Of a stretch of DNA of 64,000 bases, positions 46,607-61,471 are shown piece after piece. The notes below the pieces were generated by a model. The model ran no database searches. It was not told the DNA's origin and worked only from the letters and a program-made list of their open reading frames with translations. Each line of letters starts with the position of its first letter. Within the stretch, counting starts at the first letter, position 1. The DNA lies in assembly GCF_037975245.1 (NCBI RefSeq), contig NC_092580.1, positions 6,052,501-6,116,500 on the forward strand, given 5' to 3'. Both the position numbers and the translations under genes were made by a program. Source of the DNA: Apostichopus japonicus (Eukaryota; Echinodermata; Holothuroidea; Aspidochirotida; Stichopodidae).

Positions 46607-49600
46607 GTATTGAGACTTTAAAAGATCGATGCACAATTTGCCTATCTTCGGGTGAAATAATAACTGAAAGGAAAGTTTATCCGAAATCACTTGTTCTTAT
46701 CCCCTGCCAGCCCCATCCCTTCCTCTAACTCACAACACACATGCATAATTATTTGCCAGTATTGTAGCAATTAAACACGATCACATTAATGAATACAATC
46801 ACATCATAAATCAATAGTTGCTTATACATTGCAGTTGCAGTAAGGATTTAAAGGTCTTCAGTTTTGCCTTCAAATTTAAACATAATGGTAAAAGGTCTCA
46901 AGAAGTGTTTCAAAATCGTAATGGCTAGGTGTTGAGGTTATATAGTCAACAATGGGTAATTTCTCAGCAAAGGAAACTGCTCTGAGGGTCCAATATAGCT
47001 TATATAGCCTGATTTCTGTTTGATGTTACTTGATATATGATCCATTAGGATTGTAATTTAAATGATCAACCTACCTCAAGATAAAGGTGGGAGGAAGAGG
47101 GGGGGGGGGAAGCTGAAGTGTGGTTTACTTAAAAATAAATGTTCATTTGTAAGTTTAAGCATTGTGAGAATCACTTAAGTTAACCTTCAATGCAATGTTG
47201 CAAACTTGATTAATTCTCCCAAACTCTGGATCCAACAGTATTAAAGCCTCTCCATAGTAGGGAGGGATACCTATGTGTAGAACTAACTGTGAGTACATCC
47301 TTGATTGCAGCTGGATTAATTCAGTACAACAATAGGAATATGATATTGATTATCAATGTCTTCTACTTGGCCCATTATATCTCTTTCCAACTGCATTTTA
47401 TAAATTAGGATAATGCAAGAAAGATTGGAAAAGGAAAGGGGGAGGGGTGGGGGAGGAGATGCTACCATTTGATTTAAAGTTTAACATGGAGTTCTGTCAG
47501 TAAACAACATAAGGTTCTGCATTTCAGTTTAGGAGGCACTACCATTATATATGAAAACCTTCCCCTCCCGCCCAACCCACCCCCTTCTCTCTCTGAATAT
47601 GATTCTATTGATCTACCATTTTCCTCTGACTATAAATTAATTGTCACAGCATTTAAATTTGTACTTTTATTCAAGCAAAAAGAACTAAAGCTTATTGATT
47701 TCTGATGGTCACAATACTTCTCCAATATTTTGATAGAGGCTGCCACTTTTGTTTACAGCCATGTAATATGGATTACATTTGATCAAGTTCTATTCATTCA
47801 ATGAAAAATAATTGAAGAAATGAACGATAATAGTGCCCAAATAGTTTTCACATAGGCTACTTGTGCAAAGGTGGACCGGGCAGGTAGAGGGGAATCAGGC
47901 AGGAATATTGTTAACATCATTAAATAGCTAAATGGTAAAAGATACATTGTAAGACTGCAGCTGGATATATCATCTTCTTCATTTTCTCAGTATTTGTTTG
48001 ATCATGGAAGGTCCCTTGACGTTCGTTACATGACTCATGTAATTGGATAATCTTACAGTATGGTAATCGCCTTAGTTGTCATCTCCAAATCCTATTTTAA
48101 TTAAATCCTAGGGACCTGATGTGAATATTCATGAAGACCTGGATATAACAGTATCCTCGAATTCCTGCTGGGAAGCATTTCCTGTTGAATGTTTCATGTT
48201 GTACATGTACACTTGACATAACCTTAGTTTACTTCCTGCCATGTGTTTTTTTTTCTTTCATTAAAATGGCCAGGTGTTCAACATTTGCATAGTAATAAAC
48301 TTTATTTGATTCTATTATCTCCCAGGGTCTTCAGGTGCATATAAATAAAAGAAACACTTTCATTTGACCTAATTCAATACAAATAGAACAATGAACATTA
48401 AATAAAGTTGTGCAATAAATGTCATGGATTAAGTAACATTATAATAAGAGTTTAAATACTGAGGACTGGGGGAAATAATATATGTTTTTTCTTTTTTGTT
48501 CATGAAAAGGGAACATGAGTGTTCCTTACATCCTTCCTTACTCCCCACTGAGTGTTATTAACAACAGGGGCACTTCCTGATTATGTAATTCAATACGATG
48601 CAAAATAAGAAACTTCACACACCTGTGTGCAATGATTATACATCAGGCTGATAAGTGTGAAGAGGGGGCGGGGAGGTTGCAAAGTTGTTTAAATGATCAA
48701 ATAGAGAATGAAAATGGATGTCAGATTAAGGCAAAAGGTACTGAAAACAGATCTGAATGACAAAGTGTGGAGGAAGGGGGGGGGGGAGATTACATAATAA
48801 AGCTGGACCAATGAAATTATTTACCATTTCAGCCTATATATCTTATAAATTGTCTAATTAAAATTTCCAATTTACTACACTATGTGTGAAGAGGATGGGG
48901 ATAGGTAACAAATAGGTGTTATTGAAAGGGGCTTGCAGCTTCTTGGTTTAAGCCTTGAAATCACATAAATGGGTTGAAATACAGTAGTGAGCAAATTGAA
49001 AGAGGTTTAGTTATATTGATATAATTAATTTAAAGCTTATATTAGTCATAACAGTATTGGTGCTTTTTGGACCTCAGTGAGGTAAAAAAAAAAGAAGAAG
49101 TTCATTAATTGAATCATATATGGATCACTAGTTAAACATTTTATGTAGGTTTATTTGGTGACTGTTTTTGTGGCTGAAGGCCCTGAGACTGTTTGCATTT
49201 TTCTTAGGTTTATCAGTGTATCTGCCAGAAAAAGTCAGGCATGGGCAGCCAGAAGATTACAGTTTCCTAGTGTACAATATGAACATAAATAAATAACTTG
49301 TATGCAGTCGAAACTTAACAGTCGAAAAGTCTCCTGCATCGTTCCAAAAGTTTCAAATATTGCATCATGACACATATAAGCACCCACCCATCTTACCTGT
49401 TGCACACCCCCCTCCCCTCCACCTGTAAGGTATGGAAATTATGCTGCTTTCTTGACTGACGATTGTAATATGCATGACGTATCATGTTTTTATGTTCTTA
49501 ATGTCTACTGGCAGAAAAAAGCAAGAGGATTTTTTGTTCTACTGGCAAACATAAATATCCACTGGCAGTTAGCCATTAAATAGCCTGAAGTTTGTGACTT

Positions 49601-52600
49601 GCTCATTACTTGCAAATTTAGGTAGCTCCAAAATTTAAATGGCAATAATTTCATATATTTCCAAAGGAAGAGCTTAATTAACATTGAAAGCAATTTTCAA
49701 GATCTCTGCAAAAGGTTTCTCCATCGCCTCGAACTATACATTCCGATACGTCAAAATTTATCTTCTTAGAGTAATGCTTGAGAAATTCAATTAACTGTGA
49801 ACCTTTTTCCTGCGATGATGCAAAGATATGAGGGAAATTGTTAAGTTTAATAACGTGAGATAGAACAGTGCGTGAAGGCATGCCGTCATTCTTCAAACCC
49901 GAATAAGGGAAATTGCCGTCAGGAATTTGTCTGAGACATGAAAATGGAGCCAGTATTGTTTATATCTGCTGGTTGAACCACTTTATGAGGCTTTGATAAC
50001 AAAGACAGACAGATCAGTCATAAAATGTGTATGTATCAATTCATGGATGCCTGGATAAGATACAAATAAATATCTAATTCTGTAGAAGATGTTAATGGTG
50101 TTGAAAATGAAGCTTGCTATTTAGAAATAATTGTAACCAGGCATGTCATATTCCTCCAGGGAGAAAAATAAACTGTATATATCTGTTTTGAATCTCTGTT
50201 ATTCCCTTAAAAAATGTTTGCAAGATGATATGTGTACTGAAAATGTGAATAAAACATGTAGATAGGCTAACGAACAAACTTTCATCTTTAAACATCTCAA
50301 AACAGAAAAGCAAAATGAGTGAATTGCATTTAAGTTTGTAATGGTAAAGCAGATTAATGTGAACAGGCTCATATGTGCCTCGAAAACGTGTGGTTAGTGA
50401 TGGAACATTGAGCAGGAAGGGGAGGTAGGGAAAAATATATGAGAGCAGAAGATTCCCACCTCCCCCTTCCCATCCCCCATCGCACCATTCTACACTAGCC
50501 ATTCCAGAAGACTTGTGCTTTAGTTAATCAGAGATACTCAAAATAGACCTTCTCTCACACCATGGATGTAGGATATTTGGTATTTTATATTATCTCATGG
50601 GTTGAACAACTTTCTAGTTTTTGGTGAACAGGGTCAGGTGTCTCTGCTGTGCTTCTTGCTATTCAAATTGCCCGTACAGGAACGTTAAAAAGAAACAAAT
50701 AGAATTTCAGTCTGCTCTTTGTCCTTTTGGTGTCCGTTTGTTTAGATTATTTTTTATGTAACTTTTGAAATATAAAGAACTTCATTTAATTATTCTCTGA
50801 TTTTAGAGGTGTTAAGTATCATTTTAAGCAGGTGCTTTCATCTCAACTTCTAAAAAAACATAGGGAGCAATTTGTTTTTGGGGTGGAAATGGGTGAGAGG
50901 GAGAGGCAAAATATTTCTCATTCAAATTAGAGGCAATTGATATTTAATAATACAACCAGCATCTTTAAAGTGGTTTTTTGAGTTGATTTGATAACTTTTT
51001 TTAAATGATTTTTCACATTAAATCCCAATCACAATGTAGGTCATTAGCTTGACAACTCAAATTTCATTTCAAATAATATAGAAAAGTTGAAGATTCCAAA
51101 CTTGTCCTAATTGCTTTTTAAATTGTTTAATAATAACCTGCAAAGTTACTGGATGACAAAATGATTCATTAATGACTTATACCAGGTTTATATTCTTTAA
51201 CCAATTGTCATCATGTTTTGAGTATTACATAATTAGTGGGTTTGATAAAATTGCAGACCCAAATGCAAAAGCATTCATTCATCCAGTTAATACTAGTTTT
51301 TCACTGAAGATATGAATTGCAAAATTATTAAAAAATTTGTGGAATTGGTAGTTGTCATCGTCAGACTAATCTCTTTTATAAGCTACAATTCCAGTGTAAA
51401 TATACATTTCAACTTCTTTGAGATAATTTCATGTTCGTGGGTTTTCATATGGCAAACTTGTCTGGCTCTAAAAAATTATCTTTTTAATGCAATGTTATTA
51501 ATGATTTTCAGTTTTCATTTTCATTTTAGAAAAGATATATTTATAAAAAAGGAGTTCAAAACAATAAAGAAATAAATCAACATAAATAACAAGAAACTTG
51601 TTCACAGATAATAAATAAATTCCCATTCTGGTAATAACCTTTGTATAAAGACATTTATGAAGATAAAAAGAAACTGTTTTGCAAAATGAAACAGTTTTCC
51701 TGCTGCGTTTTCTTTCTTCATTCATATATGTCAGAAATTTTAATCAAGGTTTGGTTGACTTAATGTTTACATTCTGTATCTTCTTGAACAACTGATATAT
51801 TGTGCCTGGAAGACTATATAAAACTATTTGTCATTGAGACATCGTAGCGTGAAATTAAATGTTGCTTTACGACCCAATTAACATCTTATTTATCTCTGAA
51901 AGGTATTTTTTATTAAACCTTACTCTTTGGATCAATTTGCTCATCTTCCTTGTATGTTCAGTTAGGTGAACCAAAATTGCTTCAGTCTTTCGGAAAGCCC
52001 TATACAAACCTTTATTGATTTGCTCAATTATCTTGAACTGTGGATGACTTTTACTATACTGGTATTCCAGTACAGCAGCTATTCTGTTAGAAGTGTCGTC
52101 TGCTTGCTACGTTCCCACTCATTACGATTTCAAAATGTGTGCGTGTCACGCTGGTTCTTATTCTCATTAAGTCTCACAGTGGTTGCACGTGCTTTGGCAT
52201 AGATGTGCAAAATCATCGTCAGAATTTAGTCTTGTGTGATACTGCTATAAGGAGTTTTTGAATTAATTCAGTCTCCTGTTAGTGCCCAAGAATCTGGATT
52301 AATACGTGTGGAATAAACTTCACCCACAAATTCTGGAGGCGACTGTTTTCATTATACTAGTGGAATCAAAGACCATGTCAATAGGTCTTAGCGTGTGACA
52401 GGTGGTAAGGTATGTTTGCACAGATAAATGGCATGTAGCTTAATTGCCCTTTAATAGCCTTTTCACACCTTTATAAAACAATTTCCATGGTTGTTAGCAC
52501 CATTTGTGAGAAATTGGCATAGACTGGAAATGGCATTTGGAAAGAATAGGAATTGTAATATTTGTGTTCATGGCTTGTGTGTTTCATGCTTTGGCTAAAG

Positions 52601-55600
52601 AATTTCATTTTTAGTGAAATAATAAATTCATTCTTTATTGATTTAAGAAGAAGTGGCTGCAGCAGCAAGAGGACAAAGAGGGGTGTATTACTTTTTTTTG
52701 TTGTGGTTTTAATAAAGTAATTGTTTCAAAAAGTGGGAAAGAATGGGATTTCAAAAACAAATGATGCTTTAATTAAGGGTAATCATGTTATCTGAGATAT
52801 GAATTATTTCTTATATTTATATTTCAATGGTTATATTTCTAACTGATTTATTCCTCTAGTGTTTAGGCCATACTATGTAAACATACACAAATAGAACTAA
52901 GCAACCACACTCACATAGAAACACATTTGGACATTAATGTCTTAGCTACTATATTGAATTTGATGTGCTTCAGTCACTTTTAAATTACAGGATATGATTA
53001 TGCTCATGTGGTGAAAAGAGAAGTTCAGAGTTGGTTGTAAATGCTAAATTTAAAGTTATTCATGTGTACAATAATTTGTATATAATAAATACATCAGCAA
53101 AAGTAATATTTCTTTGTAATCTACTAATGTAAAAAGATTTGTTCTAGATTTCACAAAGGGGCATACATGAGAAAGCATTAACCTTTAGATAAGGAAGTAT
53201 GAAACTGTATAATATAAACTAAATCATTTCTTGGATACAAATTAGTGAGGATGCACAGAGATGACAATTAAGGTGAGGAGTGAAATACATTCCACCAGAA
53301 ATTTAAAAAAAAAAATAATAAACTAACAAAACTAATATATATGACCAGATGAAAAGCAACATGTAAAACATTTTGAGATTTTATTTTAAAGGGTTGTTTG
53401 CTAACCTGAGATAATTAAATTCCTTTTTAAATACATTGCTGGACAAACAAAAGTACCCTTCTAAGATAAAAACTCAAAAGAAGGTCCAGGTAATGTCACC
53501 TAAATGGACAGTTGTTAAAGGTTCTTCAAATGCATCCATTAGTAAACTTCACTTCATTCAATTCTCTCAACAACGGACTGTGAATTTTGCAGTAACCCCT
53601 TTTGCCTAAAGATGTAAAATGAGGTTACAGTCTGACTTAACTTACAAGCTGTTTGGAGTCTGTTGTCATGCCTGATTGAAAAGACCACTTTGATTTGAAT
53701 CCAGCATAGAGCAATTAACATTTAATTACAGTAGACCTCAACCTACAGCTACTGGACTATTAGTCACTGATGGATATTGAGGTGAACAAACTCCAGACCT
53801 TCATGTTATAATATGTCACAGAAGTAAAAGTACCAACATTGATGAAACAGTGCTTTAGTTGGGTCATTGTGTGTTAACTTGTCAATAGTGTAATTAGTGT
53901 AAACATGTAGGTGCTCATAAAACTGTGAATAACATCCAGATTAATTTGAAAAGTTTCAAAGCAAATTAGCTTTTAGCAAATGTTAACATTAGCTTGATTC
54001 TAGATGAAATGTGCACTCCATACCATATTCTTACAAGTAGTACTAGAGCAATGTTCTGTACAAGTGTGTATGTATTTGCTCCCAGTTGGTGCAATAGTAT
54101 TGGCTGGTAACGTATATATATCCTAACCAGATTACACTGACAGCTTCTTTCTAAATTAAATGTATGTAGTAGCCTAGACTTAGATAGACCTTATAGTACA
54201 GTGTAGTAGGCTTAGAATACATGTTGAGTTTTGAAAAGATAAGCATATTTTAAGAAACTAACAATCTACCTTGTGACCAATTGTATAAGTTACATTGCAA
54301 ACACGATTAGCTCCTTTTAATTAAATTGCTTTATAATGTATTAAATCATCAACCATATTTTGCTCAGCTCTTCTAGTTTCTGAGATCATGAAACTGTTCT
54401 ATTTAATGTATGGTGTAACATGGAAACAAAACTAATATTACAAATGATCTAAAAAGATGTTTTAAACTTTGAAATAGTATCTTAAACCTATTCTGACAGC
54501 ATGCTTGCTATTGTTGTTGCTGTTGCTATTATAAATTAAAGCGTCATTATGTATTCTCGATGGTCTTGTGAATCTTTTTTGGTACTATTGTAAATAAGTA
54601 AATAATCACAGATTCATGACAATGTATTATATTGCCGAAACTTTGGCCACATAGCAGAGATCAAGGGAAACAAACATTCAAACTAAACAACCCATGTTTG
54701 TGTAAAAGCCAGTCAAAATATTAATCAGACCATGCGCATGCAGCTGTTTGAAATTTCTGTTTATAACTATTAATGAGGTTATCATGCTTTAACATATGTG
54801 TGCTTTTAGTAATTTTAAATAAAAACATCTTCCCATTTTGTTCTTCTGTGGCATCTCCAAGATACCTTTAGTTACTTTTTATAAATGAGCACAGCCCAAG
54901 TACCCTCTTGCATTTACAATTCTCCAATACATGCAGTAGAGGAGAATGACATGTGCTTCAAGGTATATCTCCATCTCTAAATTAAAATCAATACTCTGAA
55001 ATCCATAATATCACTTTATTCTCATCTTCTACATGCCTTAGCTCTTCGTACATCTGGCTTGCTACTGCCGATTTTCCAAATTACTTTTACCATTTTGTGA
55101 TCCGAGCAACTGTGTGTAGTGGACTCAGAGAAAAGTCTCTCCAGTGAATATTTCAAAGTACTGGATGTGTTTGTGGGGCATTTCTTCGCAAATCTTATCT
55201 AAATTATAGAGACAAAATTCAGTGAACTTAACAAGCTTCTTGAAAGACCTTTTGAATTTTTTTTTTTATTAGCAAAGCATTGACTGAAATTATTCTGTTT
55301 TTTAACCCTTAAGAACACAATTGACTCCAGCACTAATGGAGTGATGTGCTGAATAAAAGCACCTGAGTTAGCTGATGTCATTATGCATGGTTTCTGGGTG
55401 CGGATTCTTTGATTACTTTCTCACAGCATTTGGCTGCATCCTCTATCCTAATTTCATTGACAGGGCAACATTTTTTATGTAACTTTTCAGTCTTTTTGTT
55501 TTTTTCTTTTTCTTACTCTGGTTGTTTGGTCAGTCAGTTTGATTTTAACGGTTGAGATGCAGTTAAATTTATGGAAGGTGTCAGGTTTGGTGTGATAGAT

Positions 55601-58600
55601 AGCTACAAAGCAATTTATAGCTTTTGAAATGTTAGAAGCAAGACATGTCACAAGCACCTATCAATTGTAGATGGCAGGTAGAGTATATATATAGGCAGTG
55701 ACACAAGGTATAAACAAGATGGTAGGATAAAGGAAAATGATACTCTCGCCATGGCAACCCAAGAACTGTTTTAAATTCAACTGAATATGTGTGTCCCTCT
55801 ACTCATAAATGAATAAATGAAAAATTAAAGATGAAGCATGTGACCTTTGACCTTTTGCTGAATGGAGAATGGAAGCATCCCTATTAGTAAGCATCATTTG
55901 CAGTACTTAACTCTTTGCTGCTGCTTTTTAAATGTTACAAATGCTTTTACATAATTTTGTTCACTTGATAAAGGTGAGGAGTTTACAAGAGTATTAATTG
56001 AGAAGATATGATGTGGTGAATAGATGAGATTGTGGTGCCACAGAGGCTGAGCTGTAGAAGGGAAGCCTAATCATAACAGATGCCTTTCCATATGTCCTTG
56101 CCAATAAGACACATCAGAATGATTTTTTGTCTTTTGATCAGTTTTCTCTTGTACAATTGGAGCTCATAAACAATAGCAAACAGATTCTTTATTCCCATTA
56201 AGTAAATTGATCACACATAACTATCCTAAAAATATGAAGAAGAGATTTGATATTTGTTGTGTAAAATTTATAATCCTACATCTAATCCTAATCTTAATCC
56301 TATCTCCAGTTTAAAAAAAAAACACAAAATTGATCTGTGCTATTTGTCATCAGTGGCCAAGAATAACAAAATAATATTTCACAAGACAGTCATACCTGTG
56401 AAATGTATCAATTTTAGTATGTAACATCTCATCAATAACACAAAAAAAAAAAAAAATCAGTGATTGGTGAACATTGACTTTAAGTTTGCATCAATCTCTG
56501 TTTATGTGTTTAAACATTTCTGTTTAATTCTACTTTAATGAATTTAAGAAGGAAATGTGGTTGTAAGTCAAAGACCTCATGTGCAACTCTATTTTTGTTG
56601 TGTTTTACGTATCTCCTTTTGTTTAGCTATGGTCATGGTTGAGTTCTCTCCCAGTGGCATATGTTTTACCAATTATTGTCTGCTGTTAAAGTTAATACCG
56701 TCATGCATGTTTAAATTGTAAATGTGTACTTTTTGTATAAACGGCAATGATCATACTTGACTTTCTTGTTATTAAATTTTGTTCTAATAAACTCCTGTTT
56801 TAAGAAACGTATTGAAAGGCACATGAAATAGAAAATTACTTATGCATTGATAGACATTAAAGACACCTTTGAATAAACTGCCAAATTCAATTTTATGTGA
56901 GTAGTTAAAAAGTGACTATGTGTAGCTGCCAAACACTTAATCTGAATCTGATTAATCTGTAGCTAATCTATACAGACACATTCATACAGTAGATTCACTA
57001 TATGAAGTTGATCTCATCTCTCAATAACTCCTTTCCTCTCCTCTTTTCCCCTTTTTTTTCCTTCTGAATTTTGTTCCCTATGTGTCACCGGGAGCAATGT
57101 TTAGTAGCAGAGCTCTGAGTATTCGTTCCACCTTCTCCATCATTTATATCTCATTTTGATGCTATTAATGGAAAACATTCTTGCCTTGCCTACTAGCTAG
57201 CTGGCAGCGATGAAGATTTGATATAGTTTCTTAATATCAGTATGCAAAATGTAATATGCTTATTTGAAAGAGTTATTGCAGGGATCAACTCTCTATCAAA
57301 GTTGTCTGTCTTCCTTTTCTTTGTTAGATTTTGTTCAATATGCACCTAGCAAATTGCCTGTGATAGGCCTATATGATTAAGTATGAAGGTATTGAATGCA
57401 GACCATTTAACCTTCTGTTGTTCAGTTGCATTTTAAGGCACACTTTTTATGGAATTCAAGCATAATGGACTTGGTTTATTGTGAAGGTTTTAATTTTGAG
57501 ACTGCATTACACAGGATAAGCTTTATAGGAAATGGCAAAGGAAAATATATCTTGTAATAAAACACATCCATCACATTAAGAATTTACACTCAATTTTGCT
57601 TAAACCCTCATTTTGTTTTGGGTTGTTTTCAAGAGCAAGCTACCCACTATTTACATATTAGCCCCCATTAATGTAACTAAGATATCTGTATCTTAATTTA
57701 TGACCATTTCACCGCTCATAATTAACAACTACTTGTTAAACATATATTCGAATACACTGAAAATCTTGTATGTGAAAGAGTAAATGTAATAGTTTATTAT
57801 TTCATTGGCAAACTACACAAGTTTATTCCAATAAGTTTAATGTTCCTGTTGCAATAATGATGGATATACCTTTTCTCTGCCCTTACCTGTCTCCATTCTA
57901 AATTTGCACAGTTTTCCTATCTACCTAAACTACATGACTAGAAATGTTTTAGCACTGTGACCCAATTCCTACTTTAAGGCACCACCCATATTCTTCTCCT
58001 TCGGAATCTACCATTCAGAGAAGTTAACTACATCACTTTCAAGGATTATTTTCATTCGACAATTTCTTCGAATATTATACTTTGGTGGTTGTTTTTATAC
58101 CATATGATTCCATATGATCTATAATAGTTTTTCTGTCACTAGAAGCACAGTATAAGTATCCTTTGAATTGTCAATGTTTTTCATGTGTTAAATTTCCCCC
58201 CTTATGTTACTTCCTCACTTGCTGTTTACTGGAACACTTATTGGTTTTGAGATACTCCTCGATACTCCTCCATAAGGAGTGGTGTTTCTATGCATTTGTG
58301 TCATTGTTAATGTCCTTCAGCCCTTCTTTTGGGCCATTATAGACAATAACAGATTATGTCTTCTTGTACCCTACCTTGCCTGTAATAGTGAAGTAAAGTA
58401 CCATCAAATTGTGGCAAATTCAATAACAAATGCAGTGGAATGATCCTGTGATAGGTCAAGGAGTTGGCATGCATAAAGTATATGATATAATTCTTACATT
58501 TAATAATCATTTGCCAATTAAATCAATATTATGTATGAAATACTACCCTCCGATGTACCACGTCATGCATACATTCTGCTTACTTTGTATATCAGTTGCC

Positions 58601-60846
58601 GCACACTGCCTTATACATACTGTAACAATACTCAATCAGGCATAAATACATACTGTTTACTGCTGTTAGGCAGATCATCCAGTGATTGACAAAATTACTA
58701 TACTTACTTCCTGATTAAACAGGAAAAGATGAACTATTCCCTTAGATTTATATACAGCAGTTATCAAGTTCACCATATTAAATATTTCATAACTACTGTA
58801 AGAAAAAAATATAATGTAAATAAAGGCATGTGATACAGAGTCATTGCAGCTGTAAGCTGTCCTCATACACTACTCATATTGAAATGTGTGCCCCTAATAT
58901 CTACCCCAATGCAAATTACTGTCACTCACATAAAACCTCCATGGCTCAGCTGTGAACTGGTGAGAGCAAACAGTAATGGTATCTTGATAAAATATCGCTA
59001 ATGTTCTTCATGCTGATCTGACGAGGCCTGCACACATAACGCCACTCCATCTTGGGATTATAATGCCTGGAGAGGAACTTTTAATTGTTAATGAAAGCTA
59101 CAAAATTAATTTTCATATCGATTCCCTCTGTGAGCAGGAGATTTGCTTACCAAATCTTTAGCCTTTGGGGAAGGAAGGTGTCAAACAGGAAAGATTGTAG
59201 GGTTTGCAGACTTGAAAAATTTATTCAACAACATGTTCTTTGAATTACAGATATTTCAGAAATTCTAAGAGTTTAATTTGTAGTATCTCCTTGCAGTGAA
59301 GAAATGAAGTGCAATCATTCAATTGGTTGTATCATATAACAAAGTGACATACAATCCTTTCTCATTTTAGTACTTATATTCTCAGAATATAAAATTTAAC
59401 ACCTCCAACATTGGAATGCAATCGAACAATAAAATGAATAAGTAACTTTTTCCTGCAGAACTTATATTGAAATTCCTACTTGAGAGTGTATGTGAATCTT
59501 TGTTGTATATAAGAAATGTTCATATAGCTGGGGAAGGATGTAGGGGTGAGGAAGGGCTGCACAAGCAGTGTCTCAGTGGTGATTTCCATTGTATAGGAAC
59601 TATAGTATATATGAATGATGGGATGATGGGATAGGGATTGATGGGACAGAGTTGTGGTACGACAAAGCACTCTTGTAGGAGGGTTAATTCTCACTGTCAT
59701 TCTGCGAACCCCTCCGCCCCCCCTCCCTTCTGCTTAAGCCAAAGCCGTACTGATGTTACTTCAGGGACAATTATTCAATGAAGTATTTATATTGAACAAG
59801 CTATATTCCAATTTAAACGTGCTAGTCTCAGTTGCAACATACATAAAAAAGTTATTAGGTGATTTACATTACTTCTCTCTTACCTGTCTCCTATGCACTC
59901 CTTTCTACCTAGCTTACCTCAACTGGTAACATTTTTTACCTCTTCAGGTAGTTGCCCCCTGCTCCTTCCGAATCTATCATCAATTTCCGTAACACAATGC
60001 TGACACTAGAGTAACAAATTACTTGTCATAAATCTATAGGAAATGGATCAGGCATATTAACTTACTACCATCAGGGATTACTTTATCCGGTATCGCGCCG
60101 TCAAATGCTGTGCAAAGTGGTCAAATAGCTAGAGGTGTGCAAAGAGATATAGCAGCTTTGTACATAGGAATCATAATATTTTGTAAGAGATACGCTTTAA
60201 GCCATCAAAACTGTGCCACACAAAATTTGAAATTAAATTATCACTTTGCTGTGAGAGATGTCTAGGAAATTAATCGCAACGCTATGAAAAGTTCACTTGT
60301 AAACAACTGTGATACAATAACATTATATGAAGCTGAGACCAGTCATATTATGCTGATACCATGCAGTCAAAATTAGCTGACACCAGTGATGACATGCTGA
60401 CACCTGTCATAACATGTTGATAGTGATTTGAGTTTTCATGTGGCAAAAGAGCTTGTTTTTTGCACACATTAAACATACAACTTATACTGTGAGTGTGAGA
60501 TCATCTATGGTGTGATATGTGATAATATTTCTCAGGCATATAGAGGTGTAATTTATTCCTCACTCCACACTATAATCTCCTCCTGTGTTTTGTTTTGGTC
60601 TCGTGGGATGTGTCTTGAAAATTAGTTCTGACCACTCATGCATTGCTTCATTCAATCTCTTTTCCAAATGTTATGTTGGCTGTTTATACACATTCTGGAT
60701 CAATTGATTTTTGCAAGTCCATGGACGTATCAGAGTTCCAGGCATTTTCGATAGCTCACGATGTCATCAGCTAGTCTGTTTTGTGGGGACTGAGGAAATA
60801 TATGATACTGTGTATAATGTGGAGAAAGGTCGTCACCAACAATTAA
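46607..60846. other. Long non-coding stretch
   Basis: AT-rich DNA with G runs at 47099-47109 and 48776-48786, polypyrimidine tracts, and no supported exon except the doubtful minus-strand frame at 49678-49930. Candidate 3' ends with AATAAA occur, for example near 56787, without an attached gene. Confidence 0.5.
49678..49930 (-). other. Orphan open frame, possible terminal exon, unrecognised
   Basis: On the minus strand a plausible acceptor (CTCCATTTTCATGTCTCAG, ending 49931) precedes an 83-residue open frame. It reads QIPDGNFPYSGLKNDGMPSR, then TVLSHVIKLNNFPHIFASSQ, and ends RDLENCFQC before TAA. Composition is more protein-like than other accidental frames here and there is no ATG near its beginning. 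No family is recognised. It could be a real exon, a pseudogene piece or chance. Confidence 0.2.
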
Positions 60847-61467
60847 AGCAGCATTTTGTGTCCTTTTCTATGGCTTTTCTCAACCTCACTGATTCCACGA
60901 TACCATAACGACATACATAACTAACTTATCTATTCAAATCTTACTTCAAATGGTGGCATAAAAGTTGAAAAATTTACACATTTCAACTTTGTTTTTCTTG
61001 AAGATATTTTTCGTTGGGATCCAAATAAACCTTGCCCATAATATGAATATTTAAAAGCTACGAACGTCATTGGCCAATACGTAATACAACACCATGCTTG
61101 ATTTGTGTAGATTGTCTATGGCAGTTGTACCAGGGAGTTGTTAGAATCCAGCTCGCTGGTTGTACCAAGTTACCAACTGGACGTTTTGAATCTATTTTTA
61201 GCAACGGCTCATAACTTAACCTGCATCTCTGATTGGCTGAATTCAAACTAGTGGGTTGGGGAAACTGTATGCGATTATTATTAAATGTGTAATTTGTCGG
61301 TGGACACTTTTCTCATTATCTGCAAATGTCCTTAATTACTCTCCAATTAACGCTTTTGGCAGGGAACAAACTTAGCTTATATCTTAGTTTGCTGTTTTGT
61401 GATATGTAAAAAACTTGATGGACTTGTCAAAAAAGTGGAAAACGGCGACGAAACGCAAAATGCTGCT
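60847..61467. mobile_element. TTAA-flanked non-autonomous DNA transposon, 621 bp
   Basis: Ends are inverted: left AGCAGCATTTTGTGTCC, right (reverse complement) AGCAGCATTTTGCGTTTC. TTAA lies immediately outside on both sides (60843-60846 and 61468-61471). TTAA duplication is the hallmark of piggyBac and Kolobok-type elements; the AGCAGCATTTTG terminus does not match the classical CCC-starting piggyBac end. There is no transposase frame inside, so it is a MITE-like derivative. Confidence 0.75.
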
Positions 61468-61471
61468 TTAA

